This document shows positions 11,641 through 23,441 of a stretch of 64,000 bases of DNA, piece by piece. Source of the stretch: Glandiceps talaboti (taxonomy: Eukaryota; Hemichordata; Enteropneusta; Spengelidae); the NCBI RefSeq assembly GCF_964340395.1, contig NC_135570.1, positions 15,227,822-15,291,821 of the forward strand, in the 5' to 3' direction. A model generated the notes under the pieces. It saw only the letters and a list, made by a program, of their open reading frames with translations, was not told where the DNA came from and searched no databases. Positions within the stretch are counted from its first letter, which is position 1. The number at the start of each line of letters is the position of its first letter. The position numbers and the translations under genes are program-made.

Positions 11641-11972
11641 TTAGATGTTATCCCCCAATATTTTTCTCCGTTTAGCCAAGGAAAATAGAAGTGACCTAAG
11701 GGGGCTTTGTCATTACGAGTTGCTAGACGAGTAGTGACAACCCTTTAGGTAACACATTTTTTCCAGCTGAATGAAGAAAATATTGGGGAATAATATAATT
11801 ATACCAGAGACAGTAATATCAAAGAAATATTGAGGAAAATAATGTCATAATGAATGTTTTGACTCATATTTCGAATACAGCAGAATCAGTGACGTAAACA
11901 CAAGTTGTCGTGACGTAGAGCGACCAGAGTATATATTCCATTTTTTTTTCTAAATGGCTAGTGCATGGTATA
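11641..11972 (+). mobile_element. Palindrome-headed MITE family E, copy 2
   Basis: Same organisation as the copy at 8541. The head is TCCCCCAATATTTTTCTCCG paired with GAAGAAAATATTGGGGAATAA, and the tail contains GTTGTCGTGACGTAGAGCGACC and AGTGCATGGTATAA. There is a single internal GTAGAC/GTTGTC unit. The upstream bases CATTTAGATGTTA are shared with copies 3 and 4, so the element starts there. Confidence 0.85.
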
Positions 11973-12319
11973 AGTATACATATGTATTATATGAATGTTA
12001 CATGTTATATGTATATGTCTATAATATTGGCTCTGGGTTACCTATGTGCTCATACAAGTATAGAAGGGGACTAGCAACCACTAGCTGACATGCCATAAAG
12101 TGCATAGTAGTGCATCTTTTAATTTTTTCACCATGTCAAGTGACTGAAATCTTTGGTTTAAAACAATCACTTTTTTTGACATATGCATTGATAGAGCTTA
12201 ATAAGGCTTCAGTCATATAGTTTTGTCTTTTAAATATGACCTTCACCTCATAACCCAAACATACTTATTTACTTGTAGTCATGGTTACCCAGGCTCCCAC
12301 ATTCTTGCAAACCAGAGCT

Positions 12320-12410
12320 GTTAATTCTTCTGCGACACTGCGAAATAACCTCTGGAAAGTGCCGTAAAAGAGGCTGTGGTTTACGATGATGGACTCTAAC
12401 TGTTGGGGCT
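12320..12410 (+). repeat. Dispersed repeat family F, copy 1
   Basis: GCCGTAAAAGAGGCTGTGGT and TTACGATGATGG correspond to CCGTAAAATAGGCCATGGT and TTGCGACGATGG at about 47300-47332, inside the Harbinger-like element. It may be a relic of a related element. Confidence 0.5.
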
Positions 12411-13494
12411 CCAGTATGAAATTTTATCCAATCTCCCCCCCTTGCATTGGCTCTGTGTCCAAGCAGTGCATTCTGGGGAATACTTCATGGCCAATATTGC
12501 ATGCTGAATGATCCAGGTTCCTTCGCAACAGGTTTGCACATCTCAAGCAACCAAAAATACATCTTAATTACGAAGAACGGTTTCATAAGCCCATACTTTA
12601 TGACTTGGAAGAAATGAAATGCATGACTTCCAGTGCAGAAAACTTTGGATATTAACTTGTCTGTCCCTGGATCTCCTACTCATAGTGGAGCCTCCAGCAA
12701 GCCATGGCTAACTGAGATTAAGCTACCCTTGATTTTATAAAATGATGCAACTTTTGATCATGCAACCACAGAAATATATAAAAAATAAGATTATATCGGC
12801 GACTATACATTTTATGACATACTGATCATAAATAATAAGTCACCTCAGTGTCTAGTGGAAAATAGATGACTTTGAGTCACAAGGGAATATTGAGTGAAAT
12901 ATCTGATGACCGGTAGGAATTTCTGAAAACATGATGTTTGGTCATTTTTCTTTGTCACCTCAAATCTTAGGATATTAAACTCATCAAATTAGCCTTTCTA
13001 AAAATTTGCCATGGTGATGCTCTACTTCCTGTCTGTGTGTACCTTGGGGGTATATGATGATATAGATTACTTGGTTAATCACACAAGCACTGCTCCTTTC
13101 CTGGATGTCTGAACAATACAAAAAACATCCCTGATTTACACTTCTACAGAATACCAAGGGACAAAGCTCTTATGAAATAGTTTCCATACTAGGAGGTGAT
13201 GATACCCCCATTTGAGCGACGGCGGTGTATTTCAAATTTCCTGTTTGCAGTCTGCAATATTGGCTTATTGATAATGTTTGGATGATTTAGGTTAATACTT
13301 TGATGACCTAAAGACATCTCTAATTATGGTATAAACTCTCACATCCGTGTAGAATTTGAAATTATGATTTCACTAAATTGAAAATGAGGAGTAATAATTA
13401 AAGTTGGACCTAGCTATACTTACCTGAGACAAGGTTTTGAAATACTCACATAAAACTTATCCAGTGTTTGTGTTAATCATTAATGTCATCTATT
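12411..13494. other. Non-coding, nothing recognised
   Basis: No gene is seen on the plus strand. On the minus strand there is one excellent donor-like sequence, CAG|GTAAGTATAG, whose exon would end at 13424, but all frames upstream of it contain stops. Confidence 0.35.
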
Positions 13495-13890
13495 TGTGTC
13501 CTTGAAGTGAGTATAAAATTTCAAGATAATATTGACAAAGTCATCATGCATTCAAGATTTTCTCAAAAAATCCCATAGCAATTTTTGTGTGCACCCAAAA
13601 ACTGTGTCATCAAATAATTTATTCATCATTTTGCCTAACTGCAAATCTCAAGATACTGTTTGACAATTTCATGCATGTGTATTTCATAAAAAAATCCTAC
13701 TGCAATTTTTGGCACCCAAAAACTATGCCACCGAAACATTTATTTGTTTTGCCTTAACTCTAATTTCAAAATACTGTTGACAAGTTCATGCGTGCATGTG
13801 CATTTCTCAAAAATCCCACAGCAATTTTTGAATGCAGCCAAAAACTATGTCGCCAAATAATTTATTCGTTTTGCCTAACTGCTATGCCAC
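13495..13890 (+). repeat. Decayed tandem repeat, about 120-bp unit
   Basis: Three diverged units marked by CC(A/T)(T/C)AGCAATTTTTG-like blocks at about 13574, 13697 and 13816. Each is followed by CCAAAAACT(A/G)TG and ATTTATTC or similar. Confidence 0.7.
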
Positions 13891-14135
13891 AGTTCTCATG
13901 GTTACTACTGGTGATAATTGAACATATTTCAGTGCATACAATAACACACTTAGTTTAATACTCAATACAAAAATGACACAGTGAAACATTCAGATCTGGT
14001 CCATGTCTCCTAGCTTCTAGATATAGTAACAGATGTTTTCAGCAAAATTCATCCAATGTTCCACAATATTAGAATATGTCAGTCTGATTCAAACCAAAGG
14101 ACGTTGATTACATAGCCTTTTTTATTGCTCTTTAG

Positions 14136-14250
14136 GTTCTTTGCTATGGCAACAATGCATTTATACGACACTGATGTAGTGTGTATACATCACCATGGCA
14201 ACAACATGACCTCATGGTATTAACTGAACAAGACTGAAGAGCTATATAGG
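14136..14250 (+). other. Candidate untranslated exon
   Basis: A pyrimidine-rich tract ending TTGCTCTTTAG (to 14135) and a strong donor, ATAGG|GTAAGTAT (14250/14251), bracket 115 bases. All three frames contain stops, so it would be non-coding or 5' UTR. Two X-box-like sites (14140-14153, 14189-14202) lie inside it. It could be a chance pairing of splice-like sites. Confidence 0.25.
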
Positions 14251-14792
14251 GTAAGTATATTGTTCATTTCATATTTTATGTTTTTGTTTTTATAGAACAA
14301 TTTTATGGAACTAATAATATTTCATATACAATTGTTTTGTAATTCCTTTTAACATGAATAGTCCTGTGTACATGTATCAGTTAAAGGGAAATTTGTCATT
14401 TCTGTGGTTGTGTTATGTTGAGATAAATTGTAACTTGTGATGGTGATTCAGTCAGTAAAAAATGATTAAACTCTGATACATAAGCTAGTAGTAGATGTAT
14501 CCACAGTGGCTTATAAACTTGCTTAGATTTTATTTGGTTTTATAAATTTATACTATTAGTGTTCTTCTAGAGTGTAATATTTTTGTTACACACATTCTTA
14601 CCCTCAGTTTGTTTTTTGCATTGTACATTGACATGACACTGCCCTTACATGTTGCATTGTGCATGGGGTGTGCCCCTATATATGTATTGCATTGTTATCA
14701 TATGTATGAGGACATTCACACCCCTACATGTTGCATTGTAATGTAATTTATGAGGACACTGACACCCCTATATGTTGCATTGTAATGAGTGA

Positions 14793-15838
14793 CAGGTATG
14801 TCCCTTACTGTAATGTGGTACACAGTGTATAGGGAGGTATGTCCCTTACTGTAATGTGGTACACAGTGTATAGGGAGGTACATTGTATGTCCCTTACCGT
14901 AATGTGGTACACAGTGTACAGGGAGGTATGTCCCTTACTGTAATGTGGTACACAGTGTATAGGGAGGTATGTCCCTTACCGTAATGTGGTACGCAGTGTA
15001 TAGGGAGGTACATTGTATGTCCCTTACCGTAATGTGGTACACAGTGTACAGGGAGGTATGTCCCTTACTGTAATGTGGTACACAGTGTATAGGGAGGTAT
15101 GTCCCTTACTGTAATGTGGTACACAGTGTATAGGGAGGTATGTCCCTTACTGTAATGTGGTACACAATGTATAGGGAGGTATGTCCCTTACCGTAATGTG
15201 GTACACAGTGTACAGGGAGGTAAGTCCCTTACTGTAATGTGGTACACAGTGTATAGGGAGGTATGTCCCTAAGTTACTGTAATGTGGTACACAGTGTATA
15301 GGGAGGTATGTCCCTTACTGTAATGTGGTACACAGTGTATAGGGAGGTATGTCCCTTACCGTAATGTGGTACACAGTGTACAGGGAGGTATGGCCCTTAC
15401 TGTAATGTGGTACACAGTGTATAAGGAGGTACATGTATGTCCCTTACTGTAATGTGGTACGCAGTGTATAAGGGAGGTATGTCCCTTACTGTAATGTGGT
15501 ACACAGTGTATAAGGAGGTATGTCCCTTACTGTAATGTGGTACACAGTGTATAAGGGAGGTATGTCCCTTACTGTAATGTGGTACACAGTGTATAAGGAG
15601 GTATGTCCCTTACTGTAATGTGGTACACAGTGTATAAGGTGGTATGTCCCTTACTGTAATGTGGTACACAGTGTATAAGGAGGTATGTCCCTTCCTTACT
15701 GTAATGTGGTACACAGTGTATAAGGAGGTATGTCCCTTACTGTAATGTGGTACACAGTGTATAGGGAGGTATGGTCCCTTACTGTAATGTGGTACACAGT
15801 GTATAAGGAGGTATGTCCCTTACTGTAATGTGGTACAG
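14793..15838 (+). repeat. 41-bp minisatellite, about 25 units
   Basis: The unit contains TAATGTGGTACACAGTG and GGGAGGTATGTCCCTTAC. The first half of the array mostly has TATAGGGAGG or TACAGGGAGG and the second half TATAAGGAGG, so variants are regionally sorted. Two or three units carry a longer spacer with ACATTGTATG. Confidence 0.97.
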
Positions 15839-16554
15839 TTGTAATATTACCAAGACATGTGCACTCTGCTGGAACAGCACAACCATTACATGCCATTATA
15901 CGTTGGGTAATGACATGACATAGATACAATTGAAGATTGGATGATGGAATTGATTTTATATAAATACATTCATTACTCGTAACATTTCAGATATTGATCG
16001 TTTTCCGTAGAAAGTGATTTCAAAAGAACGGTTTGAATCTTTGACTGTATAGTTTTGCTTGTCAGGTTGTTTCAAGAAGTTCGAGTCATTACTTGATTTT
16101 TTTGACAGTTTTCTTCTTCTTTTTCTTTCTTCAAATCAGTCATTTATTCAAAATATAGTTTTGTCGTGTTTTAGTTTATTCTTGACAGTCATGGATTATT
16201 GACGTTGATAAATTTGACAGTGAGTGAAGGCTCAAAAATGTAATATTTGAAGATTTCTGCAAAGTTGCTACTATCCTAAGAGGCAGTCAGTGTGTATGTT
16301 GCTATAGCAACATGTTGAGATGTGTGTGCTGTAGGAATATGGACATATAAAAGACTCAGATGTAATTTTAATATAAAAGCCATTACAATATGGTGTGATA
16401 TTACTGTATGAAATAGCTTAATTTAGGATTTAATTAGAAAACCATGTTTGATGGTTTGTGTTACTGAAATGGAATAGAAATTGAATTTCTCGGTTTATCA
16501 GTCAATTCATGACTTTGCATTAATATTACGTCTCTACATTTACTTCATACTACA
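15839..16554. other. Non-coding, one X-box palindrome
   Basis: No gene is recognised. The perfect palindrome GTTGCTATAGCAAC is annotated at 16298-16311. Confidence 0.4.
16298..16311. promoter_or_regulatory. Perfect RFX X-box-like palindrome
   Basis: GTTGCTATAGCAAC is a perfect 14-bp palindrome of X-box type. A further site, GTTGCTAGGTAAC, lies at 16821-16833. Confidence 0.35.
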
Positions 16555-16737
16555 TGTTTGTTTTATCTTTTTTGTGTTGATTTCACTGAATGGATGGTAC
16601 AGAGATTCTGACCATATATTGAGTGAAATCAACACAAAAAAAGATAAAATAAACATAGTTATATGGTCAGAATCTCTGTACCATCCATTGAGTGAAATCA
16701 ACACAAAAAGATAAAATAAACATAGTTATATGGTCAT
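16555..16737. mobile_element. Interlocked inverted repeat (A-B-A'-B'-A')
   Basis: Block A (16555-16587, TTTATCTTTTTTGTGTTGAT) and block B (16588-16617, GATGGTACAGAGATTCTGAC) are followed by the reverse complement of A (16622-16655), the reverse complement of B (16661-16689), a second reverse complement of A (16690-16721) and a stub of B'. Single strands could fold into mutually exclusive hairpins. It looks like a rearranged foldback element, and the 77-codon frame across it is incidental. Confidence 0.85.
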
Positions 16738-17042
16738 TTCTGTGAGATAATGTCAAGTTTTGTTCTTCAGATTGCTCTATTTCTAATTAATGTTGTATAA
16801 AGAATAATGACATAGCAACTGTTGCTAGGTAACCATGAATGAAAGATACAACTCTATAGTTCATCAGTTATTTCCTGAAAAAATAGAGGTATAGTCCTGG
16901 AATTAATGGTGTGCTCCTAAGTGAAATGAATCCAACCTAGCCTTGTTGTGTATATAATGATATCTTTTCATTGAGAGGAAAGTCTTAGCAATGAAAGTTG
17001 TGGTTCAGTCTGTTGTCAAGGATCACTCCTGTCATCCAATAG

Positions 17043-17386
17043 TTAGGCCAACAAAAAGAAAAGAATTGTTTCTGATCAGGGCATTTCTGATCAGGGCGAT
17101 TTTTTTTCTTCAATTTTCAACAAACCTGTCATTCAACTTACTATTATGGTGACAGTTACTGCTATCTTTATTTAGTGTGTATGTGGGGCAGATGTCATTT
17201 GCTTGTTCATGATTGGCTCTGCAGTTGTCTTCGTTGAAGCAGGGAGGGTTATTTTTGTGTTTTCCCCAGATCTGCAGACTGCATGGGCTGGACAAACATA
17301 CACACCAAAAAAAAAATTTAAAAAATGCGGGGGTATTTAAGTGATGCATGCACTGACCAGAAACAAAATTTTTTTTTTGCCTTATA
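17043..17386. mobile_element. TIR element family G, copy 1
   Basis: Ends are inverted copies: TTAGGCCAACAAAAA and TTGTTTCTGATCAGGG on the left, GACCAGAAACAAAATT and GCCTTATA on the right. The interior has GTGTGTATGTGGGGCAGATG and CCCCAGATCTGCAGACTGCA, shared with the copy at 32553-33089. Non-coding. The minus-strand frame over it is incidental. Confidence 0.75.
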
Positions 17387-18077
17387 TGTAATTGATGTCA
17401 TAGAAGCCTTTTCAGAATGAGTACATGTTTCTCTTAAATTGCTTTTACCTCCAATCTGTTCTTGAAAGTGTTTCTGACATTAAATCATCAATATCAAGGA
17501 GATGTCAGGTGAATTGTTTGAGAAGGGTGGTCAATTGATGTTCTTGGAACGTTTGAATAGACAGTGTAGTGAGATCAGGCTGATGGGGGGGGGGGGGGGG
17601 AGTCCTTGGTTCCTGTAATGTGCGGGTTTAGATGCATTTGGAACTCAGTATTTTCCATGGCCCATTATCTTAATTTCTATCTAGGTCTAGGTCTTCTGGC
17701 ATGGTTGTGTTCCCCTATGTCCTGGGGTCTTGGTGAAGGGCTCACCAGGATTTATGTCAAGCATGGCATTCAGAGCCCCATTACATGCACAATCAGAAAC
17801 TCGGTGGTGTCTCCCAAAGACCCCTTTGAAAACAGGTTTGTGTGGTGCCATCTGTGGATTCCTAAGTACTTATTTCCTTCAGATAAGTAATAATGAATAT
17901 ACATTGTTCATCTAATAAATATTCATGTCTGCATAGAATGTTTGATATCAGGCATACAACAATGAGAACTAACCAATCAGATCATTAGTCAGATGAATAT
18001 AAACCAATCAGAAATCAAGTACTTTCCATGGTAGATTGTGTATTAGTAATACAATGTACCGGTATGTACATCAAGCG
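17387..18077. other. Non-coding, G-run
   Basis: No gene is recognised. A run of about 18 G lies near 17584-17601. The short frames 17606-17915 overlap each other and match no family I know. Confidence 0.4.
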
Positions 18078-18540
18078 CCCCCATCTAGCCAGCTTATTCT
18101 GGGACTGCCTTATCTACAGGGACTCTCTGAACAACTGTTCAAAGTTTTCCAATCTCACGGCGTTAATTTGTACCACCAGCCAAGTGACACCCTGTGGTCA
18201 TAAGTAATGCACCCCACGGACAGAACACCGAAAGAGTAAACTCTGTGGCACAATTTACCACATCACATGTGATCAGGACAGCGTCCAACACCCCCTCAGT
18301 GTCCGATTCAAAGAGTACACAAAGAGGGGTAAGGCCACTGGAGTTGAGGAACACTGCAACCAGACCGGCCACAATGTGTCCTGGGATAACACCATGGTTT
18401 TAGCCAGAGAACAGGACTGGTTAAAACGCAAAGTAAAGGAAGCTATCTACATCAGACAGAGGAGACCCATCATGAACTGGGACCAAGGATACCAACTACC
18501 ATCAATTTACAGAAATATTATTCCGCCAGTTCAGAGATAA
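18078..18540 (+). pseudogene. Penelope-like retroelement C-terminus (RT tail and GIY-YIG region), degraded
   Basis: A 3' fragment of a retroelement of the Penelope-like type. The first frame (to a TAA at 18201-18203) reads LPYLQGLSEQLFKVFQSHGV and continues with NLYHQPSDTLWS, the usual end of the Penelope RT/linker region. After that stop the same frame goes on as VMHPTDRTPKE. A frameshift then leads into the frame 18208-18540, which reads KLCGTIYHITCDQ, HPLSVRFKEYTKRGKATG, EEHCNQTGH and VLAREQDWLKRKVKEAIYIR, and ends DQGYQLPSIYRNIIPPVQR before TAA. These are the conserved blocks around the GIY-YIG nuclease, but the stretch with the YIGE(T)GR motif is missing between CDQ and HPLSV. Stop, frameshift and deletion show it is dead. 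No other part of the element is visible upstream. Confidence 0.85.
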
Positions 18541-18839
18541 ACATTAACATTGCGTAATTAAATCATTGTGTGATCAAGGTCCGTAGTAGACGGATCGAGA
18601 CGTAGCATTCGTTATCAATTTACCATTCCAAAGTAACTAAATTGTACAGTCCTAGTGATTCTAGGAACCATGAACAATATATTCTCCATCAAGTATAACA
18701 CTGGGTAGGAGGTAGCTATTGTGCCTCAAAGCCTGGGAAGGAGGAACAGTTGTGAAAAATGAAATACTTTGTGGTGCCAGCAGAAATGCCAGTAATTTCT
18801 TCTTCCTTTTTAACATTTGAGGTTATATGAAAATGTTTT

Positions 18840-19945
18840 ATGGTTGAGAGCATATTCTAGCTACATCACAAAGAGTATGAAATACACAATATGCAATGGA
18901 AAGGGTACAAAAATTTTACTCTGACATCACAAAATAGAATGATCTATCTTAGAACTGTGTACCCTCATACTGGTTGAGATGTTTGAACTTATCCTAAAGC
19001 TCACTACGTCAGAAAGTTATAAAATACAAAATGTGTAGTAGAAAAGATTCTCTTACGGCATAAACGTACATCTTTAGAAGTTAAGAATACTAAGAATCCA
19101 AAATAATACTTAAACCTTGTGTTTCTCAAGGCATGCATGCACATATGGTAATTAAGGTGCATTAAAATCTGTCATGCAGTACTTACGACCATTTAATAAC
19201 TGTAATTATAGACATAGCCATGAAAATAAATGCTTCCAAGACCAACTGCACAGTATATTAATGTACAGTTCCAACCTTTGAAGATCAATATGTTGTCAGA
19301 AGTCTATTATATATTTTGTATTTGATACCTTTTGTGACGCTTCAGGAAATATGCTCAGAAATTGAATCCATGTATAGTTACAACCTTTGTAGAACTCTTT
19401 ATGTCGTGAGAGACATTTTTTGTGCCCTATCTATACACATTTTGTATTTTATACCTTCATGATGTAAAACGCTTCTTGAAATATTCAAAGCCTGCACAGG
19501 TATTGTCTCAACTTAACTGCATGATGAACAGTTAGAAGGTTAGTTTGAAGCATTATTTAAAAAAAAACAAACTTTTAAAACATCACTGTTGTTGCCGAGA
19601 TGTTCTAAAATCCATATGATGTAGAATGCCTCTGGAAATATCTAAAAGAGAGCTCAAAATTTGTGTATGTTCTGTATGAACGTCTAATGACCAACAGTTA
19701 GAGGGCCTTATAGTTTGAAGTACTATTGTTGTTACTTAGCTGTGTAAAATCTTATGACGTAAAATGCTTCGGGAAATATTGAAAGAGAACTCAAATAGTG
19801 TACATGGACTGTCTGAACTTTTGATGATGAATAGTAAAATGCAATTAGAAGGTTTCACATTTTGAAGCATTATTTTTGTTGCCTAGCTATTTAACTGTCT
19901 AAAATCCTTATGACTTAGAACATCACCTCTGGAAATATGTAACAA
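18840..19945 (+). repeat. Decayed long-unit tandem repeat, about 130-157 bp
   Basis: Diverged units are marked by G(A)(T/C)GTA(A/G)AA(C/T)GC(C/T)TC...GAAATAT blocks near 19334, 19461, 19618, 19756 and 19911, with AACAGTTAGA(A/G)GG between them. A related older section (GAAATACACAATATGCA and AAAATACAAAATGTG) precedes it. It appears to be an old satellite no longer being homogenised. Confidence 0.7.
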
Positions 19946-20317
19946 CCCTTGTACTTTGATTGTAAATGTAACAGCCAAATTTGAACATTCCATTATTCTT
20001 GGCAGTAACTTTATTTATTTGAGTATATGTTCCTCACAATATTGTTTCTTCTACATGTATACTGTAACTTCCAACGGAATGAAACTTTGATGTAAACCAA
20101 ACTTTTGAGGATCTTCTATACTTTTATATTTATTCTCCAAGATCTGAATTTAAAAAAAACACACACACACAGAGCAACCATGATACTGGGCATAGCAACT
20201 GCACACTGAGATAATTGTTAGAATTCTAATACTTCATTTAATATAATTATGTGTTTTTAATACTATGTCCAGAGTTTGTGGTAGGTACAATATCTGTGAG
20301 TATTATGGTTCTCAAAC

Positions 20318-20790
20318 AAAGTGATCCATCACTCTAAATACAGTACCCATCACTGCAAATACAATACGTAAAATAATCCATCACTGCAAATACAATACCT
20401 ACAATAACCCATCACTCCAAATACAATACCTAAAATAACCCATCACTGCAAATACAATACCTACAATAACCCATCACTGCAAATACAATACCTACAATAA
20501 CCCATCACTGCAAATACAATACCTAAAATAATCCATCACTGCAAATACAATACCTAAAATAACCCATCACTGCAAATACAATACCTACAATAACCCATCA
20601 CTGCAAATACAATACCTACAATAATCCATCACTCCAAATACAATACCTAAAATAACCCATCACTGCAAATACAATACCTAAAATAATCCATCACTGCAAA
20701 TACAATACCTAAAATAATCCATCACTGCAAATACAATACCTAAAATAATCCATCACTGCAAATACAATACCTAAAATAATCCAAACTGCA
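20318..20790 (+). repeat. 31-bp minisatellite, about 15 units
   Basis: Unit core CATCACTGCAAATACAATAC followed by CTAAAATAATC or CTACAATAACC. The two variants alternate in no fixed order. The last unit is truncated. Confidence 0.97.
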
Positions 20791-21013
20791 AAACAAACTT
20801 GCAGCATTTTAAAGAGAAAACATATCTTTTGCCATTATTATAGCAAAGGCATGAACTGTAAAACCAAGAGTCTGATGTTCATTTATGCTTTATGACTGTA
20901 TGCATGTCATGTAAGTTCTTAAAACACACATAATAGTATCTGAAATAATGAGTATCACTTTAGTCTGTTTGGAAGTAGTTGCTGTTTGCTAATGATGTTA
21001 TTTCTTTGTATAG

Positions 21014-21110
21014 ATTGCAAACAGATGCTACAGTTGACAAGACAGATGTCACTTGGTCAACACAGGAAATGATGTTTTGTATAGTCTGGTCACGGTTTTC
21101 CTTTTCAAAG
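21014..21110 (+). other. Candidate spliced exon (97 bases)
   Basis: TTTCTTTGTATAG (to 21013) and a near-ideal donor, TTCAAAG|GTAAGTTTT (21110/21111), bracket 97 bases. One frame (one leading base, then 32 codons, beginning LQTDATVDKTDVTW) is open across the exon, and the other two have stops. I do not recognise the peptide. It may be coding, a 5' UTR exon of the gene starting at 44241, or a chance pair of sites. Confidence 0.35.
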
Positions 21111-21448
21111 GTAAGTTTTCATTACTCAAGATCCCACACAACTCAACTTCTATAAATTTGAAAACAGTTTTTTGATAAAAAATGCACTTAAAGTTCAGAC
21201 AAAGGTCAGATTGATTTGTCTCAATTTTGTAAATTTATCTTAATGCAAAAATTTTATTTATTTAGATTTTTTCCTTCACTTTAGTTAATGCTTTGAGAGA
21301 ACATTATGAGACAGTAGCAAACCTCAAAATCATAACATCTAGAATTCAGTAGTAGCACTGATCATTTTATTACTAAATTTTGAAATTGATGGTAACTTTA
21401 ATACATCACTATACTGGCACTCATGTTGGAGATATTTGCTTATTCTTA

Positions 21449-21808
21449 ACAGCAAAATACCATATTTGGTCATTCTGATGCCAGCAAATACCATATTTGG
21501 TCATTTTGATATAAGTAGATACCATATGTGGTAATTTTGATGTAGCAGAATATTAGCGTATTTGGTCATTCTGTCATTCTGGTGTCAACAACTGCCATAT
21601 TTGATCATTTTGATATAAGCACATACCGTATTTGGTCGTTCTGATGCTGGCAACTACCATACCGTATTTGATCATTTTGATATAAACAGATACCATATTT
21701 GGTCATACTGATACCATCAAATACTATGTTTGGTCATTCTGATAGAAGCACATACCATATTTGGTCATTCTGATGCTGACAACTACCATATTTGATCATT
21801 TTATTACC
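21449..21808 (+). repeat. Degenerate 31-36-bp repeat containing CArG boxes
   Basis: About ten imperfect units built on ACCATATTTGGTCATTCTGA. Four carry a perfect CCATATTTGG (21460-21469, 21491-21500, 21693-21702, 21755-21764), the CC(A/T)6GG pattern of SRF-type CArG boxes. Others are decayed by one or two substitutions. Confidence 0.85.
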
Positions 21809-22328
21809 TGTGCAGACAACATGATAGGTTCAGACTAAAGTTGTTTTCCTTATAAAACATAAAATTTCCCATCTTGTATCATTTCTAAAACACCCATCCA
21901 ACACCCAATGTTTTAATTCTATTAATTTCAGTAGCAAAAATAGAATTAAAGATAAATTAGCAAAAAGTCAAACTGACTGTTGACAATCTAAGTGTACCAT
22001 TGTTATCAAACATTTCATTAATCACTTCAATTCATAACCTGTCCAAGATAAGTTATTCAAGTAATCATTTGCATATTTTCGTAACATAAACAGCATCTGC
22101 CAGTCTAGTCATGTCTTAGATTAAATCTGCTTTCACTTTTGGCTGGATCATCATCTGTATCATCCATTTCTAATAAATAACACCTTCTTAACGTCTTAGC
22201 AATGATAACAGTTGTTGGTACCCATATGCAGTAGAATTCTAACACAGAGATGTGTCGTTTCTTTGTCACGTAATTGTACAGCACCTTTGACCTTTACTAG
22301 GTACTGGATACTGGCACTTTATAAATGA
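21809..22328. other. Non-coding, nothing recognised
   Basis: Unique-looking AT-rich DNA between two tandem arrays. No gene is seen. Confidence 0.4.
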
Positions 22329-22850
<522 letters not shown>

Positions 22851-22869
22851 ACTTCATAATTTTTTTTAA

Positions 22870-23015
22870 CTACAGCTCAATTCTGACACAGCTTGAAAAC
22901 AATAAGTGGTCCACTTTGATCACTGTAAATTGAATTCGAAGGTTTGCAATTTTATTGGTCACTGGACTCAAGACTACTACTAGATTCAAACTTTGTGTTT
23001 AGATTAGATAAGTTA
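22870..23015 (+). repeat. Dispersed repeat family H, copy 1
   Basis: Shares ACAATAAGTGGTCCA, GCAAATTAAATT-like and CTAGATTCAAACTTTGT blocks with 49905-50045. Both copies lie next to a tandem array. Confidence 0.6.
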
Positions 23016-23073
23016 ATAATTAGTGTGGATACAAGGCCAGGTGGATGTTTTATCCAGTGCAAAAAATATTATC

Positions 23074-23441
23074 AGTTTAAAGGCTTGGCCAAGTGTCATT
23101 TAGTCTAAGCATGTCTGTGGCTTCCAAGGCTTGGCCAAGCGTCATTTACTCTAAGCATGTCTGTGGCTTCCAAGACTTGGCCAAGTGTCATTTAGTCTAA
23201 GCATGTCTGTGGCTTCCAAGGCTTGGCCAAGTGTCATTTAGTCTAAGCATGTCTGTGGCTTCCAAGGCTTGGCCAATTGTCATTTAGTCTAAGCATGTCT
23301 ACAGTGGCTTCCAAGGCTTGGCCAAGTGTCATTTAGTCTCAGCATGTCTGTGGCTTCCAAGACTTGGCCAAGTGTCATTTAGTCTCAGCATGTCTGTGGC
23401 TTCCAAGACTTGGCCAAGTGTCATTTAGTCTAAGCATGCCC
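23074..23441 (+). repeat. 46-bp minisatellite, 8 units
   Basis: Unit blocks are CCAAGGCTTGGCCAAGTG and TCATTTAGTCTAAGCATG, then TCTGTGGCTT. Each unit contains the self-complementary CTTGGCCAAG. Confidence 0.97.

Noticed and set aside
13424-13504. Minus-strand exon ending at a CAG|GTAAGTATAG donor
   Set aside because: All frames have stops and the supposed acceptor is weak. The sequence also overlaps the start of a decayed tandem repeat.
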